A DNA stretch of 64,000 nt from Tenrec ecaudatus (GCF_050624435.1 NC_134538.1:114030437-114094436); one strand, 5' to 3'. Positions 33,836 through 44,890 are shown, counted from the stretch's first letter. The notes: generated from the letters alone by a model not told the origin. A program made the numbers and translations.

Positions 33836-34480
33836 GGAATCGCTGTGTATTGTCAGCTCTTGTTGTCGTTGACTACCATCCCCCTGGATTTCAGAGTCGG
33901 GCCGCATCACTCATGTCACAGCAGTAGGCAGCTGGTGAGAGTCATGAGAGTCTATGTGCTGTGGGCCTTGGTTTCAGATTCCAGGGTGAGAGGCCAGTTG
34001 GTCTTGAGTCATGTTTTTCTTGTTACAAAAGGAGAACAATAACATAAACAAGAGTTATGACAAAAAAATGCAGTAGGCCTCCAAGCTTCTGTTCAAAACT
34101 GCTGTATGTCACGTCAGCTTGCATTTCACGGACCAAGGCAAGTCTCACGGGAAGGCAGGAAAAGTCACATGACAATTGGTGGGAACCTGTATGTCTCTTT
34201 CAGGGAAGGGGAGAGGAAATGAGGAGGGATGACGGATTGTATGTTCTACCCGTTGATAATAACAAATGCTCACTTCCGCACTGTTTCACGGAACACACCC
34301 TCATCACTTCCTCAGTGACGCCCTCTGAACGTCCCGTCCACCCATTGTCCCAGGGCAGCTTCAAGTCTGAGTCTCGATCCCATTCGCTTATAACTTCTAT
34401 CCGAGTACATGCCCTCCCCCGAGGGAGATGGCTCCTTTGTCATGGCCAAATGTCGTGGGTTTGAATCTTGATGATATTTT
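33836..34480. other. CpG-retaining block of unknown origin
   Basis: This block keeps roughly twenty CpGs in 640 bases, unlike its AT-rich, CpG-poor surroundings, and shows no AfroSINE, RTE or L1-type motif. The plus strand has a 135-codon open frame (34057-34464) with no recognised domain. It could be a fragment of a younger element such as an endogenous retrovirus, or a regulatory element. Function not assignable. Confidence 0.35.
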
Positions 34481-34847
34481 ACTCTTCCTCAACCTCACCA
34501 GGTTAGTGCATTCTTTCTTCTGTCTTTTCCTGTCCAGCTTTTACATGGATCTTTTCAATTACATAAAATGAAAAGAAGTTGACTCGGGTGATGTGCACCT
34601 TACTTATCAAAATGTCCTTGCTGAGTTTTAATACTTAAAAGAGATCATTTGCACCAGATAAGTTTGTTGGATTTCCCAAACAAAATTCCCAAGTCGATCC
34701 CTTCCATAATACTGCTAAAACTGACCTGACTCTGTCAGTCTTTGCAAGAATTCTAATTTCTGCCTGTAGTTGAGAATTGCCTTGATTTTGATCCCTAGCT
34801 AGAATTTCTTATGTAAACTAGGACACTGTCAAAGTTTAAATCAAAAC
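34481..34847. other. No gene; unassigned
   Basis: About 370 bases; nothing recognised. Confidence 0.5.
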
Positions 34848-34925
34848 AACAACATAAGCCCCTTACTCTTCGGTCTATGCTGACTCCTACCTCCCCCACA
34901 GGGCAGATTAGAGCTGCCCCCCAGT
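34848..34925 (-). mobile_element. AfroSINE 3' fragment (antisense)
   Basis: CTATGCTGACTCCTACCTCC and GGGCAGATTAGAGCTGCC are the complement of the SINE 3' core, preceded by an AACAAC tail complement. Confidence 0.65.
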
Positions 34926-34945
34926 AGTGCCAAGGCTGCCATGGA

Positions 34946-35150
34946 AAGGAGCCTTGGTAACATCACGGTTACCCATTGGGCTACAAATCAAAAGGTTAGC
35001 AGTTTGAAACCGCCAGCCAGCTCCAAAAGAGAAACATGTCCCTTTCTAATCACACAAGAGTTACACACTTTGGAAGCTATGGAAACGTCCACCCTGCCCT
35101 ATAGGGGAGTCATTATGAGTTAGCATTGACCTGAGGGCCATGAGGGAGAA
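34946..35150 (+). mobile_element. AfroSINE copy
   Basis: GCCTTGGTAACATCACGGTT head, TTGGGCTACAAATCAAAAGG, AGTTTGAAACCGCCAGCCAG, CTGCCCTATAGGGGAGTCAT and a TATGAGTTAGCATTGACCTG end. Confidence 0.87.
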
Positions 35151-35154
35151 TCTT

Positions 35155-35250
35155 AGTGACAGCAGATTGCCCCGTTTTCTCTCACGGGGTTGCTGCTGGG
35201 TTGATCTTTTGAGGTAACAGCTGACTGCATCCCTGGGGCTGCTTTAAGAT
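35155..35250 (-). mobile_element. AfroSINE 5' half (antisense)
   Basis: GCAGATTGCCCCGTTTTCTC, GCTGCTGGGTTGATCTTTTG and CATCCCTGGGGCTGCTTT are the complement of the SINE head and B-box side. The orientation is opposite to its left neighbour. Confidence 0.65.
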
Positions 35251-35817
35251 GTAGAGGGGTTGCTATGAATGGCTAGGCCAGGACCCCAGCCGTAGACCAG
35301 GAATATGCCTGGCACACATGAGGCAGGGCCATTTGACCTCTGTGTGTATTAGATATGCTTCTTTACTTCTTCAAGGTCAGCTCTGCATATGTTAATTCAC
35401 TAAGAGAAAACATGAAACGGGAAAGTTCATTTACTGAAAGAAACAGAGAGGTTCACAGAATAAAAGAACGAATACTCAGAAAGAACAGGAACCAAAGCAG
35501 CTCAGCAGCTGAGAGCAGGAGAATCCCAAAGACCATCTCTTCCGGACTAGCGAGATCCACGCTGTTTTTCTTGGTGTTTCTATCCCTCTCATGTTCCTAC
35601 TTGACCTGGGGAATCTGGGGAATGTTAATTAGCAGGGTCATGCAAACACATGTACCTGAGGAAGGTTCAGTAGGGCACTCATAAGAAGATAAGGGCCTGC
35701 CTGGGACAGAAACATGGAGATGGCCACGGCAGCCAGTCCCTTGTCTGCTTCTGATATTAAAAAGGGCATGGGCTTGGGAGTCGCAATGATCTGCATGCTT
35801 CATAGCTAAATAATATT
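35251..35817. other. No gene; unassigned
   Basis: About 570 bases with a 109-codon plus frame (35355-35684) that matches nothing I know. It may be an unlabelled retroelement fragment. Confidence 0.4.
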
Positions 35818-35920
35818 TTCATGTTATCATCTATCTGGATCTCAAATTTTCTGACCTGTAAAATAACACCAATAATATATATCATAATATAAATAAGGGT
35901 AGTAAAGAGTTGACAAAATA
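35818..35920 (+). mobile_element. MIR-like ancient SINE fragment
   Basis: GGATCTCAAATTTTCTGACC and TGTAAAATAACACCAATAAT follow the MIR core order (CTCAGTTTCCTCATCTGTAAAAT, then AATAATA). Old and short. Confidence 0.55.
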
Positions 35921-35974
35921 TATGTAGATACGCATGCGAAGCTTCTCGCACGGGGAAGCTCTTGTTCGCATTTG

Positions 35975-36190
35975 CAAGTGCCCTAGAGTTGGTTGTTATA
36001 GCAGCCCTGCGTGTGACGCAACTAAGTTCCACCTGGTCCTGGGCTGTCTTCACAAGTATTTGGGGGGTTGGCCAAATTGTGGGCATCATCGTGTCAATCC
36101 ACCTCCATGAGGGCCTTTTTGTTTCCCTGAGCCTCTGTTCTACCCATCATGATGTCTTTCTCCCGGGACTGCACCCTCCTGATGCCCCAA
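35975..36190 (-). mobile_element. RTE/BovB-type LINE, 3' end (antisense)
   Basis: GCCCTAGAGTTGGTTGTTAT, GTCAATCCACCTCCATGAGG, CCATCATGATGTCTTTCTCC and GGGACTGCACCCTCCTGATG are complements of the RTE 3' end, as at 24726 and 15545. Confidence 0.75.
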
Positions 36191-36194
36191 CACG

Positions 36195-36237
36195 CCAAGA
36201 AACCAGTCACCAAAACCTCACGATGCTGGTTTCTTGG
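36195..36237. repeat. 12-bp perfect inverted repeat
   Basis: CCAAGAAACCAG at 36195-36206 and its exact complement CTGGTTTCTTGG at 36226-36237, with a 19-base spacer. It sits at the junction between the RTE fragment and an ancient L1 end. Confidence 0.9.
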
Positions 36238-36267
36238 TATGTCAAGATTCAGGATCGACCAACGTTT

Positions 36268-36430
36268 GGAGGCAGAGAGGAGACTAGTGATTGCTAGGAT
36301 GGGGGAAAGGGAGTTAACGGAAAATGGGAAGTGACTGCTAGTGGGTACAGGGTTTCTTTTGGGGGGTGATAAAGTATTCTCAAATGGATTGTGGCTATGC
36401 AAGTCCATGAATACATTAACACCCTTTACA
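36268..36430 (+). mobile_element. Ancient L1 (L1M-type) 3' end
   Basis: GAGGAGACTAGTGATTGCTA, GGATGGGGGAAAGGGAG, GTGGGTACAGGGTTTC, TGGGGGGTGATAAAGTATTC and GGATTGTGGCTATGCAA follow the well-known mammalian L1M 3' UTR end. Confidence 0.7.
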
Positions 36431-37399
36431 CATACACACCTTTGCTTTTTTTCCCTTCTCATTCTGCCTCTGATGGGTCAGAGGTAACTGTAAACAAACC
36501 ATTCTCTCTTTATCCTCACAACTTAAAAATTTTAATTTAAAAAAGTAATTTTTAAAGCATTACCTTTTAATATACTAGCACAGCAATCAAATTCCTACCT
36601 AGGTTTTATTTCACTGAGACTATTGAATGCTCCGTCAGTTCGATCGCATCCATATCATTAAGAAGATGGATCGGCTGAGACTAACGGTGGACACCTTGCA
36701 TTCTGTGGTCGGTGGATGAAGAACAAAGTACGAAGAGCCTTTCTGCCACCTCTTCCTGTCGATCAAGGCCTCCCACCACGTGACCTCCCGGAGTCTAACT
36801 TCAGCAGAGGCAACAACCAAAGACCTGCTGATGGGCACATTTTAAAAGGTGTAAGAAGTTAAGCACAAATATTTGGAAAGGAAAAAAATGATGATTTTTT
36901 TACATGAAGGGTTTTATTGTAAGAAATGGGGTACTCGTTGCCTTTGTTTAATAAAGAACAGTTACAGGTAAAAATGTAGCACCTTGTTTCTTACCAAAAA
37001 ATTGTCTTAAATTGATTTTTTGAAAGAAGTCTTTCCTTTTTCTCACTTTTATCTCTTAGCCAAATACAAACAAAATAAAATCAATAACTTGCCAGGCAAT
37101 TAAAAAATTCCCACAATGATGTATGACTCCTTCTTGGCATTTCTAAACTTATTTGAATACATGTATAGGCATGGTTAGGCTTTTATTGTTTTTTATTATT
37201 TTTAAGTCCAGTCAAAAGATCTTTTATGAGATAAACTGTCTTTCCTGTTGGAAAAAAATTGTTCAAAGAATGAGGATTTGTGCTGCCAATCACGTATATT
37301 AGAAACAATTCATTTCTAAATATTCGAAATAAATATTATGGTGTGATGGAATGAACTTTCAGGGTTTCATTGAAAACTTTTTGGAAGAAACTGTTTAAA
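36431..37399. other. No gene; unassigned
   Basis: About 970 bases. The block 36635-36840 keeps several CpGs and is not a repeat I know; the rest is AT-rich. Confidence 0.45.
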
Positions 37400-37640
37400 A
37401 GGCTTTAGAGAAAAATAAAATATTCCACTCGCTTTCACCTCTGTGAAATACTCACAGCTCCCTCTCCCTGCATCGTTCGCTACGACTTTAAGCCTAACGG
37501 GGTTTCCATTTGTCTGAGTGACTAGACCAGGGCTCTGCTCCAAACCACCGTGAGACGGATTTATCACCGCTGCACTAATCAGGGAGCTGTTTCTGCAGAT
37601 AACCTCTTGCCTGAAATATTGTCCCTGCTGTGCCATTGAA
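37400..37640. other. Repeat-free CpG-retaining block
   Basis: About eight CpGs lie within 150 bases (for example CATCGTTCGCTACGAC) in an otherwise CpG-poor region, with no repeat motif. A minus frame of 89 codons (37367-37636) covers it, but without recognisable homology. It could be a conserved non-coding element or an exon-like relic. Confidence 0.3.
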
Positions 37641-38679
37641 TTTGATTGGAAAAGCAGTGAGCTCCCCCTTCACTTTTTGTAGTAGGAAAACCTGACAACT
37701 TTCATTTTGCCCTTCAACAAGCTCTTAAAATATATTCCAATAATTCATAAGTTTGTACACCTAAACCATATAACATTTTGTCCTTGCAGGAGTATGATCA
37801 AACTTATGAACTGGAGAGCAACACATTCTCACAGGCAGATATTTTTGTAGAATTATATAATGAAACTAATAGAGCTTTAAAGCACTGTCTTCCTAGCAGT
37901 ACCCAGTTTTACTATTGTGTTTCTTAAAAGAACCATATGATAGGTGCAACAGAGATAATGGTGAATTAAGATAACGTAGTTAGGGTGCAGATTTTCATAT
38001 ATGGGTTATTATATAATCTTGGTAGGGTATAATCAATTTAATTGTATAATGAGATCTTATACATAATTAGAAGTACTATAATATATATTTATCTCCTAAC
38101 ATTGGAAAATGGTTCACGTAAATTGAAACCACTTAGAAAGGCCAAGATGGCGGGAAGTTCATCCTGAGATGGAGCGCAGTTAGGTCCTGGGGTAACCTCA
38201 CCTGTATTTAAATGTTAAATGGGGGAGCAGGTACAGTTCAGACAGGGCGACTGTGATACACTGGCAGCCAATACAGTCAGGTACTTCTGTAACTGTATGT
38301 CTTTTCGCAGTTCTGACTATGAAACAAAAAGATGTTTAAAATTTAAACTGCGGTAAGTTAAATATGGATAGATGATTTATCCAGTTAACCTGCTTTTACA
38401 AGGTTCCAGAATATTATTTTAATCTTTTGAATAATGTATTCCTCCTAATATGCATATGGTTTGAAATAGTTGTATGAGTTCGAGGAAAGGATGGAGCGGT
38501 GGAGAGTAGGAGTTGGATAAACCTGGCAATTATGTATAGGTCCTTTCGGTAAAAGTTTGTTTTATAATAAAATTTGACTTGTGTGAGATTCACGTTAGTA
38601 TGGCCCCAGAATTTGGCCTTTGTCCTCAGTTCCTGAGATACATATTCTCTCAAAAAACGATGGAAGAAAACAAAACTTT
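37641..38679. other. No gene; unassigned
   Basis: About 1 kb of mostly AT-rich sequence, with a moderately GC-rich patch at 38135-38280. Confidence 0.45.
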
Positions 38680-39330
38680 GGAATGTCAGCGTCTTCCATA
38701 AGGATGTGCCATGGAGATGATGCGATGTCTCTGAGGGGGGTGGCCAGGCCGGAAAGATCTGCTATGTGAAACTTCGTGATCACCTCCCGATATCCACCAA
38801 CGTAAGGGAAGGGGGAGGGGCTAGACCTTGTATTACATAATGGGACCCAACAAAAGCTCTGGAAAGGAATTCATGCACCATGCACAACAGGACACCACTG
38901 TTGCAGGAAGGGGCATGGGAGCTTGGTATCTGGGAAATATCTTAGATGTCTTTGTATTCTGATTTGTATTATTTATAAAACTGCTGATCCTGATTTGTAT
39001 TATTTACAAAACTGCAAGCATAACCACAGTCTTTCCCAAGAGTCTCTAGATAGTTCTAGTGAATGATTGAACCTGAGGGAGTAGCTGGTGCCAGCAGTTC
39101 AGAAGTAAGGGTGCTGACACCCTGCAGGGGCCACTGAAATTGTCCTCAGCCCCGCCGTGGTGTGGCAGTTCCGGCCCCTGAGACTGTTTCTGGCATCTGC
39201 AAAAAGCAGTAGGAAAACTCTGAATTTGTAGCTGGCAGGTCAGAAGTGAGGGGTACCATAGGGACTCCCGAGATCACAGCTGGCATCTATGGTCTTGACA
39301 GTCTTGGATTACTTGAAAATGGCCTTTAAC
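38680..39330 (+). repeat. Possible old endogenous-retrovirus LTR and leader
   Basis: Weak pattern: GC-rich promoter-like part (38735-38870), a doubled TGATTTGTATTATTT phrase with ACAAAACTG (38962-39018), then TTGAACCTGAGGGAGTAGC. The rest alternates cagttcagaag-type and GCATCTG phrases, as seen around ERV LTR ends. The family is not identified and the boundaries are uncertain. Confidence 0.3.
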
Positions 39331-39879
39331 TAAAGGCATTCCAGGCTAGAAAGAAGTAGTACATGTTGGAACAGGTGTCAGAACTGAACAGAGAAGTGAA
39401 AGGTGAGGATTTTGATTTATATTCATGATTACCTTCACAGGTAGTACATTCTTCTGAGATGGAAATACCAAGGCTTGAACTTTATCCAAAGGTTAAGTAT
39501 AGGCTTGGAGGAATTTTCTAGGAATCAAGGTTTTTGTAAAGAGTTTCATGTTTTTCCTGTCTGTATGCTCTGCTATTTTATGGATATATTCGCAGCACAG
39601 GTAAATATATAACTCACTTATTTTTATCACTGAGCAGTAGGTCATTGTATGAATGTACAACAATTTATTTCCCTATTCACTATTAAAGAGCATCTTCATT
39701 TGCAGCTGCCTTCTGAAATAAGTGCCCCATTCTTCATAAATACTTAGCTACTACCAATTTATAATCCTATTTCTGCAGGAAATGGAATAATGATAAATGA
39801 ATTTAAAAGAATGGTATTTTCAGCTTCTTGTTTGTAGTTTCTAAGGCAAATGTAGAACCTTTTAGAAGAAGAAATGGTG
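39331..39879. other. No gene; unassigned
   Basis: About 550 bases; nothing recognised. Confidence 0.5.
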
Positions 39880-40075
39880 AAACTGCCCAGATGGGGTTTA
39901 GGAGACTTTTGATTTAAATTCTTTGTTCTCACACAAAAGGTGACATTCAACACGATCTATTTTACCTGAATTTCAGTTTCTTCACTTGTGAACTTATTTC
40001 CTCATGTGTAAACTTCCTCAGTAGAAATCATAAAAATTACATGAGATCATCCCAGATGAGAAGCAGCATGGTGAC
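39880..40075 (+). mobile_element. MIR-like ancient SINE
   Basis: Order fits MIR: TACCTGAATTTCAGTTTCTT, CACTTGTGAACTTATTTCCT, then ATTACATGAGATCATCCCAG. Identity is low. Confidence 0.45.
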
Positions 40076-40117
40076 AAACAAGCAGAAACTTAAGCGGTAG
40101 ACATTAATACACTAACG

Positions 40118-40292
40118 ACAACAGTGTATTTGAGTTGATTTCATTTCATAATGACCTTGAAACTGCTCTATAGGGTTTCCGAGGGTGTAAAGCTTTACGG
40201 AAGCAAACAGCCCCTCTTTCTCCCACTGTGTCTCTTAAGATCCAGTCACGTATCTGCCAGTTAGAACCAGAGTGCTTTAACCACCGCAGCAT
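40118..40292 (-). mobile_element. AfroSINE copy (antisense)
   Basis: Complement of a near-complete SINE: CTGCTCTATAGGGTTTCC, AAAGCTTTACGGAAGCAAAC, CTCTTTCTCCCACTGTG, a CAGTTAGAACCAGAGTGC phrase and TTTAACCACCGCAGC. Confidence 0.85.
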
Positions 40293-40317
40293 CGAGGCTT
40301 CTGAAGCAAATAGCAGG

Positions 40318-40535
40318 ACACAGGTGGCACAATGGGGAAGCTTGGCTGGAAACCAAAACGACGATCATTCACACGGCCTCCCCAGAGGCATCATGGGAGA
40401 GAAGATGTGGCGAGAAGAAGTAGTGAACTGCTCCCCTTCAGAATCCAGTCTGGAAAACCCTCTGCGGGCAGTTTTGTTCCTGTTCCTGTAGATGACTCTA
40501 TGAGCTGAAAATTGACCCAGAGGCACCTAAAGAAA
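40318..40535 (+). mobile_element. AfroSINE copy
   Basis: ACACAGGTGGCACAATGGGG head, GGCTGGAAACCAAAACGACG, ATCATGGGAGAGAAGATGTG, ATCCAGTCTGGAAAACCCTC, GGGCAGTTTTGTTCC and a CTATGAGCTGAAAATTGACC end. It lies back-to-back with the previous copy. Confidence 0.82.
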
Positions 40536-40844
40536 ACAATATTTATTAAATAAGGCTGGTCAGTTTGCAAAATATGTGCAAATAAATGATATTAGCAAAT
40601 CCAAATTTGATAGATTTCTAGCAAATAAGTAGCATTGAACTTTCTGAATAGACTATTCAATAGAGGTAAACATCAATAGGAAGGGTACTGGTCTCTAATT
40701 TTTCAAGAATATCATAGTTTTGAAGAGCCTCGAGTGGAGCTTAAAATTTGCTCAGAACTGTCATAGTTAATAAACTTCTCTCTATAAATCTTTTCTGAAA
40801 ATTTGGTTTATGCACATAGAATTACAAAATCATTTTGTCACCCT
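40536..40844. other. No gene; unassigned
   Basis: About 310 bases; nothing recognised. Confidence 0.5.
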
Positions 40845-40970
40845 TGCAGTGAACCCCAAGGGCAGCAATTGGAACCACGAGAGAAAGATGCGGCTTTCCA
40901 CGCCCTGGGGCTTGGACCCGCCCACAGAGTGTCGATATGGGCTGGTGATAGTGAGTTTGAGATTTTTTTG
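40845..40970 (+). mobile_element. AfroSINE-like fragment
   Basis: GGAACCACGAGAGAAAGATG, CGGCTTTCCACGCCCTGG and TGTCGATATGGGCTGGTG match the SINE centre and end with gaps. Confidence 0.5.
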
Positions 40971-41034
40971 TTTGTATGTAAAAAAGATTATGATGTTATT
41001 TGTATTGATGCGTTTTTGGTGTTTGTGGCGGTTG

Positions 41035-41210
41035 TAGTACATGAGCCCTGCGAAGTCAGTGGTGGGAAACCACCTGCTGCTCAGTGTCAGAAGGGTGAGC
41101 TTCTCAACTCCCTTACAGACGTACAGCCTCGGCACTCAGGCAGGTCCACTGTGCGGTGGGGTCGCTATGAGACGGTCGCTACTCCATGGCAAGGCGCTTG
41201 CTGTAGAGGA
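41035..41210 (+). mobile_element. AfroSINE copy, relatively CpG-rich
   Basis: Sense copy with GGGAAACCACCTGCTGCTCA, ACGTACAGCCTCGGCACTC, CAGGTCCACTGTGCGGTGGG and a GTCGCTATGAGACGGTCGCT end. It keeps more CpGs than its neighbours, hinting at a younger insertion. Confidence 0.75.
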
Positions 41211-41485
41211 CATGTTCCGTGTCCCATGTTAGGACACTCTCAATATGTGATTAAACTTCCTTAAAACGACCACAAAGCCCGACCTTTTAATAACCAGCAA
41301 ACTATCTGTGGAAATGTCCATGGGGCTGCAGTTTGTTATCATTGGTATTGAAAAGGTTATCTGAGTGTATATATAGAATAACTCCAAACACTTCACAGAC
41401 AAAACTCCATTATTTTAAATTCCATTTCTCAGTAAATTTTTGAAGCACCTTCATGTACACACAGATAAAGCTATACATTTATTTG

Positions 41486-41545
41486 CACACACACATATAT
41501 GTGCGCATGCGAACATGCATGCACACACACTCACACACATATAGC
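41486..41545. repeat. Imperfect (CA)n/(TG)n run
   Basis: Alternating purine-pyrimidine stretch including ATGTGCGCATGCGAACATGC. Confidence 0.85.
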
Positions 41546-41587
41546 CAATGGCTATTGAGTTGTGCGCAATACTGAAACTGTGGTCTG

Positions 41588-41780
41588 AAGGATGGTGGTG
41601 TCGTGGTTACCAGTGGGGCTTTGAGCCCCACAGTCAGCCATTCAAAACCAGCAGCAGCTCCGAGGGAGAACGCCTGGGCTTCCGACTCTCCTGGACAGTG
41701 ATTGGCTCAGAAACCCACAAGGGGTTGCTGGGAGTCAGCATTGATTCAATGGAAGTTTCTTTGTTTGGTTTATTGTTTGA
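41588..41780 (+). mobile_element. AfroSINE copy
   Basis: GGATGGTGGTGTCGTGGTTA head, ATTCAAAACCAGCAGCAGCT, TTGGCTCAGAAACCCACAAG, GAGTCAGCATTGATTCAATG and a TTTGGTTT tail. Confidence 0.87.
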
Positions 41781-42599
41781 TAGTCAAACATTTTATGTCT
41801 AGCCATGCTCTCTTCTAAGGCCGCTTTCGTGGACTCAAATCTCCAAACTGTTGGTTAGCAACAAAGGAATAACTATTTGTACCTAAGCCTCCCAAACTTT
41901 ATTTCTCATCCCGCTTTGCGTATGTTTGGGACTCCTGCTCTTATTTTCCCAGTTAAGCAAATGGTAGCTTGTGGAATGTTCTTTGGTATCCTACTAAAGC
42001 CGTTGGGGTTTTTCTTAGCAAGTGAAAAGATATAGATCCCTGGAAAACAGCTGCCCATGGATGCTAAACACATGCACCTGTATGCATACATCCTCATACA
42101 TGCACATCATGCACATATACATACTCACACACATAGGCACATGTGTATGTGGTATATTAATGCATGTGTTTTGTGCTGTGTGTGTACAAAATTTCCCTAA
42201 GGAAATCTTACAAAATTCTCTAAGAAGTCAAAGCTCTGAAAAGAATCCTGGTGAATAGAGTATGACTTTTGACTGGAGCTCATAGAATAATATAATTTTA
42301 TTCTTATTTGGGGGTGATTAGGTCATAATATCACAAAAAATATTTTGACAAAAGCATCCAAAGCAATGCATTTTTCTAAGGTCACAAAAATACATAGTCA
42401 ATGTATCAGAAGATAAAATATATCTCTTCTTAAAAATTATTTAGAAAGCCTGCATTAATAGCAAAACTACCTATGGTACTTGTAATAAATATAATGTATT
42501 TTTATAGTTAACATCTTTTCTGCCAATGTTTACAGGTTTAAGTAATTATTATATTTTTTTGAACTCAGCTTGTTTCTTGCAGGGCCAGTACATAATGTG
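41781..42599. other. No gene; unassigned, with CA/TG-rich run
   Basis: About 820 bases. The part 42066-42190 is a degenerate CA/TG-rich run with many CATACA/CATGCA phrases; the rest is AT-rich. Confidence 0.5.
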
Positions 42600-43310
42600 G
42601 CCCATCAAGCCAATGTCTTTAACTCCCACCAAGTGACCTTTCCTGAAAGAATCTGGTAAGAAGGTGGGAGATGATACTGATAGAATTCACCTGTGAATGC
42701 CACCCTGCTGAGGATAATGATGAACCATCTGTAGCAGGAGTGGGGATTTCATTAGCAGCAAGAGCCAGGAGCGGAGTGTGTCTTTCTCTCGACTGAAGAT
42801 CTCTGTGCAGGGAATCCTTTGGATCCAAAGACAGCTATAGCTTCAGAGGAACAGCAATAAAACCAGGAGTGAGAGCAAGGAAGAGGGACGGATGTTCATG
42901 GAGCAAGGAAAGGTGAGTGCTTTGGGGCAGGAGTCTAGCTTGCAGAGTAGGGTGCCTCCGGGCAGTTCATTGGAGACTGAGATTGCTGATTGCCTTTGAG
43001 CAGAGGTTTACAGGAGTAGGGTACCTGTGAGCACTTAATTCGGGGTGGGGGGGTGCTGAGATTATCGACCTGTGGAATTTGGGCTGAATGTGTTCGAATT
43101 GAGGACTACAGTGTAGTGGTGTGCCCTTTGGGGCATTTATTAGTAACCCTGAAAGAGCTTTATAACATGTACTGATAAACCTCTCAACCCTGAACAATTC
43201 TCACTAGAACTACAATTTGTTCTTTTTTAAACTTCCTTAATAAACCCCTTAATCGTGAATTATGTTTGTGAATTCCGTACAGCCATTGCAGTGCATATTA
43301 GAACCCAGGG
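42600..43310 (+). repeat. Orphan LTR-like repeat, copy 2
   Basis: Second copy of the repeat at 28455. The homology is clearest from GAATGCCACCCTGCTGAGG (42696) through TAGCAGCAAGAGCCAGGAG, CTTTGGGGCATTTATTAG and CCCTGAAAGAGC, to CTAGAACTACAATTTGTTC and CCTTAATAAACCCCTTAATC. AATAAA is at 43239-43244, followed by GTGAATTCCGTAC. This copy has an extra middle segment with GCTTTGGGGCAGGAG and two (G/A)GTAGGGT(G/A)CC phrases. Confidence 0.6.
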
Positions 43311-44385
43311 AAGTAAACTCGAGAACACTAATTAAGACAAATTTCTTCTTTCCATTGTTTATACGAAGACATGTTCAATGTATCCAGTTACATTCCTTCA
43401 TTTAAAATTAAATGTGTTAACATTTTGGTGGGCATAAGTTAGAAACTCTAGTAAAAACATGTGAGTATTAGTTTGACAATAGAAATTTCTTTATTTAAGT
43501 TACTTATTCCTTGAAAATTATCTTTTAAAAATGAAAACACGATTCCTTAGATTTTATAGATTCTGTTCTATTGGAAACACACAGGGCAAAACTACAACTC
43601 TTAACATTCACCACTAATTAAAAAAAACTTTAATATTATTTCTTTTTATACTAGAAATCTAACTATTAACCTAATATCAATTCAAGAGATGGCACCATAT
43701 AAAATGGTCCTGGGGAGAGACCCACTGGCTTAATTGAACAATATACACACTGTAAATACATTTATTTCCAGGTTTTGCTCAGTCCTCTGTCTTTCTTTGT
43801 AATATATTCTTTTTCATATTTATAATTTCCCACTATGTATACTCAACATGTCTGCCTGAATTACGAAATACTTCTATTTTTCTGGTGTCGTATCTGCTGC
43901 CATGATCTGCAGGTTTCACTTTCTGGTATTCACTCCTGCTTGTTAGTTTTAATTTTGTGCTAAATATAACTCTTATAAAGGTCATCCTGAAAAAAAAATT
44001 CTCAATGGGCTTTAAATTTCTGTTCTAGGTGTATTTGATTTTATGGCATTAATATGTGTTTCTTTAGGGAGAGACATAGCCTTAAGCAAAGAGCACTATA
44101 AAAGGCAGAACCTAGAGATGTGTCAGAACACCATAGCCTTCATCATCTGGAGAGAAAGATGAAACTGGAAAGAAGTAGTGAGAAAGTCAGTCATCCGTTA
44201 AACGAACCTGTACGTGCCATTTGCCACGTGCAAGAGGTCGTGCGGTGAGGGTAGTATGGAAGAAAGCATGATCTCTGTGTTGCATGAGCTGATAAGCTGT
44301 CTGCACAAAATCAAACATCTTTAAAGAGAATTTTTAAATTGAAAATAGAAGGATGAAAGAAATTCAGGAAGGAGAGATTGCGTGT
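43311..44385. other. No gene; unassigned
   Basis: About 1.07 kb, mainly AT-rich. The segment 43780-43985 is thymine-rich and could be an old antisense LINE, but I cannot place it. Confidence 0.45.
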
Positions 44386-44404
44386 GCGTGCGTGTGTGTG
44401 TGTG
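44386..44404. repeat. (GT)n microsatellite
   Basis: Short GT run following a TGCGTGCGTG stretch. Confidence 0.85.
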
Positions 44405-44756
44405 TTAAGCGTGCAATTACACACATTCTAGCACATGCATTTAGATAATGAGGTAAAGGGAAACTAACCCTAATCGGACTTGTCTGGGTGTAGCAAGATG
44501 TTATTGTGCAGAGTGGCCTCCTTTTGAAGTACAAAGATTTTAATCCTTCTTGATTTCCTAGTTGATGGAAGGGCTATAAGGTGGGGCAAAAATCTGTCAC
44601 AGCTGTTGTTCAATGAAGGAGGAAGAAAGTCCTCCGGCCGTTACTACCCTCTAGGGATTCTGGCCCTGACATGATTTAGACTTGATAAAAATTCAAACAA
44701 GAGGTGAAAAGTAGATTCTAAAATGAGAGATTCATAATCCCAACTTAAAAAACAAA

Positions 44757-44890
44757 ACATGTGTATGTGCATACACGTATGCATATGTGTACACATGAAT
44801 GCATGTGTATATGTGTACAGGTTGGTATATGCATATCCTCATACATATATGTATACCCATTACATTAATATACACATATATATGCACCTA
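44757..44890. repeat. Long alternating purine-pyrimidine tract
   Basis: A degenerate TG/CA/TA tract (ATGTGTATGTGCATACACGT and similar phrases), with several breaks in alternation after about 44818. It probably arose from a dinucleotide microsatellite. Confidence 0.8.

Noticed and set aside
35355..35684. 109-codon plus frame with a hydrophobic stretch near the end
   Set aside because: No homology recognised, no start context or splice signals, and it lies between SINE fragments.
40803..41264. 153-codon plus frame
   Set aside because: It covers two AfroSINE pieces and has no coding homology; overlapping frames on both strands are equally open.
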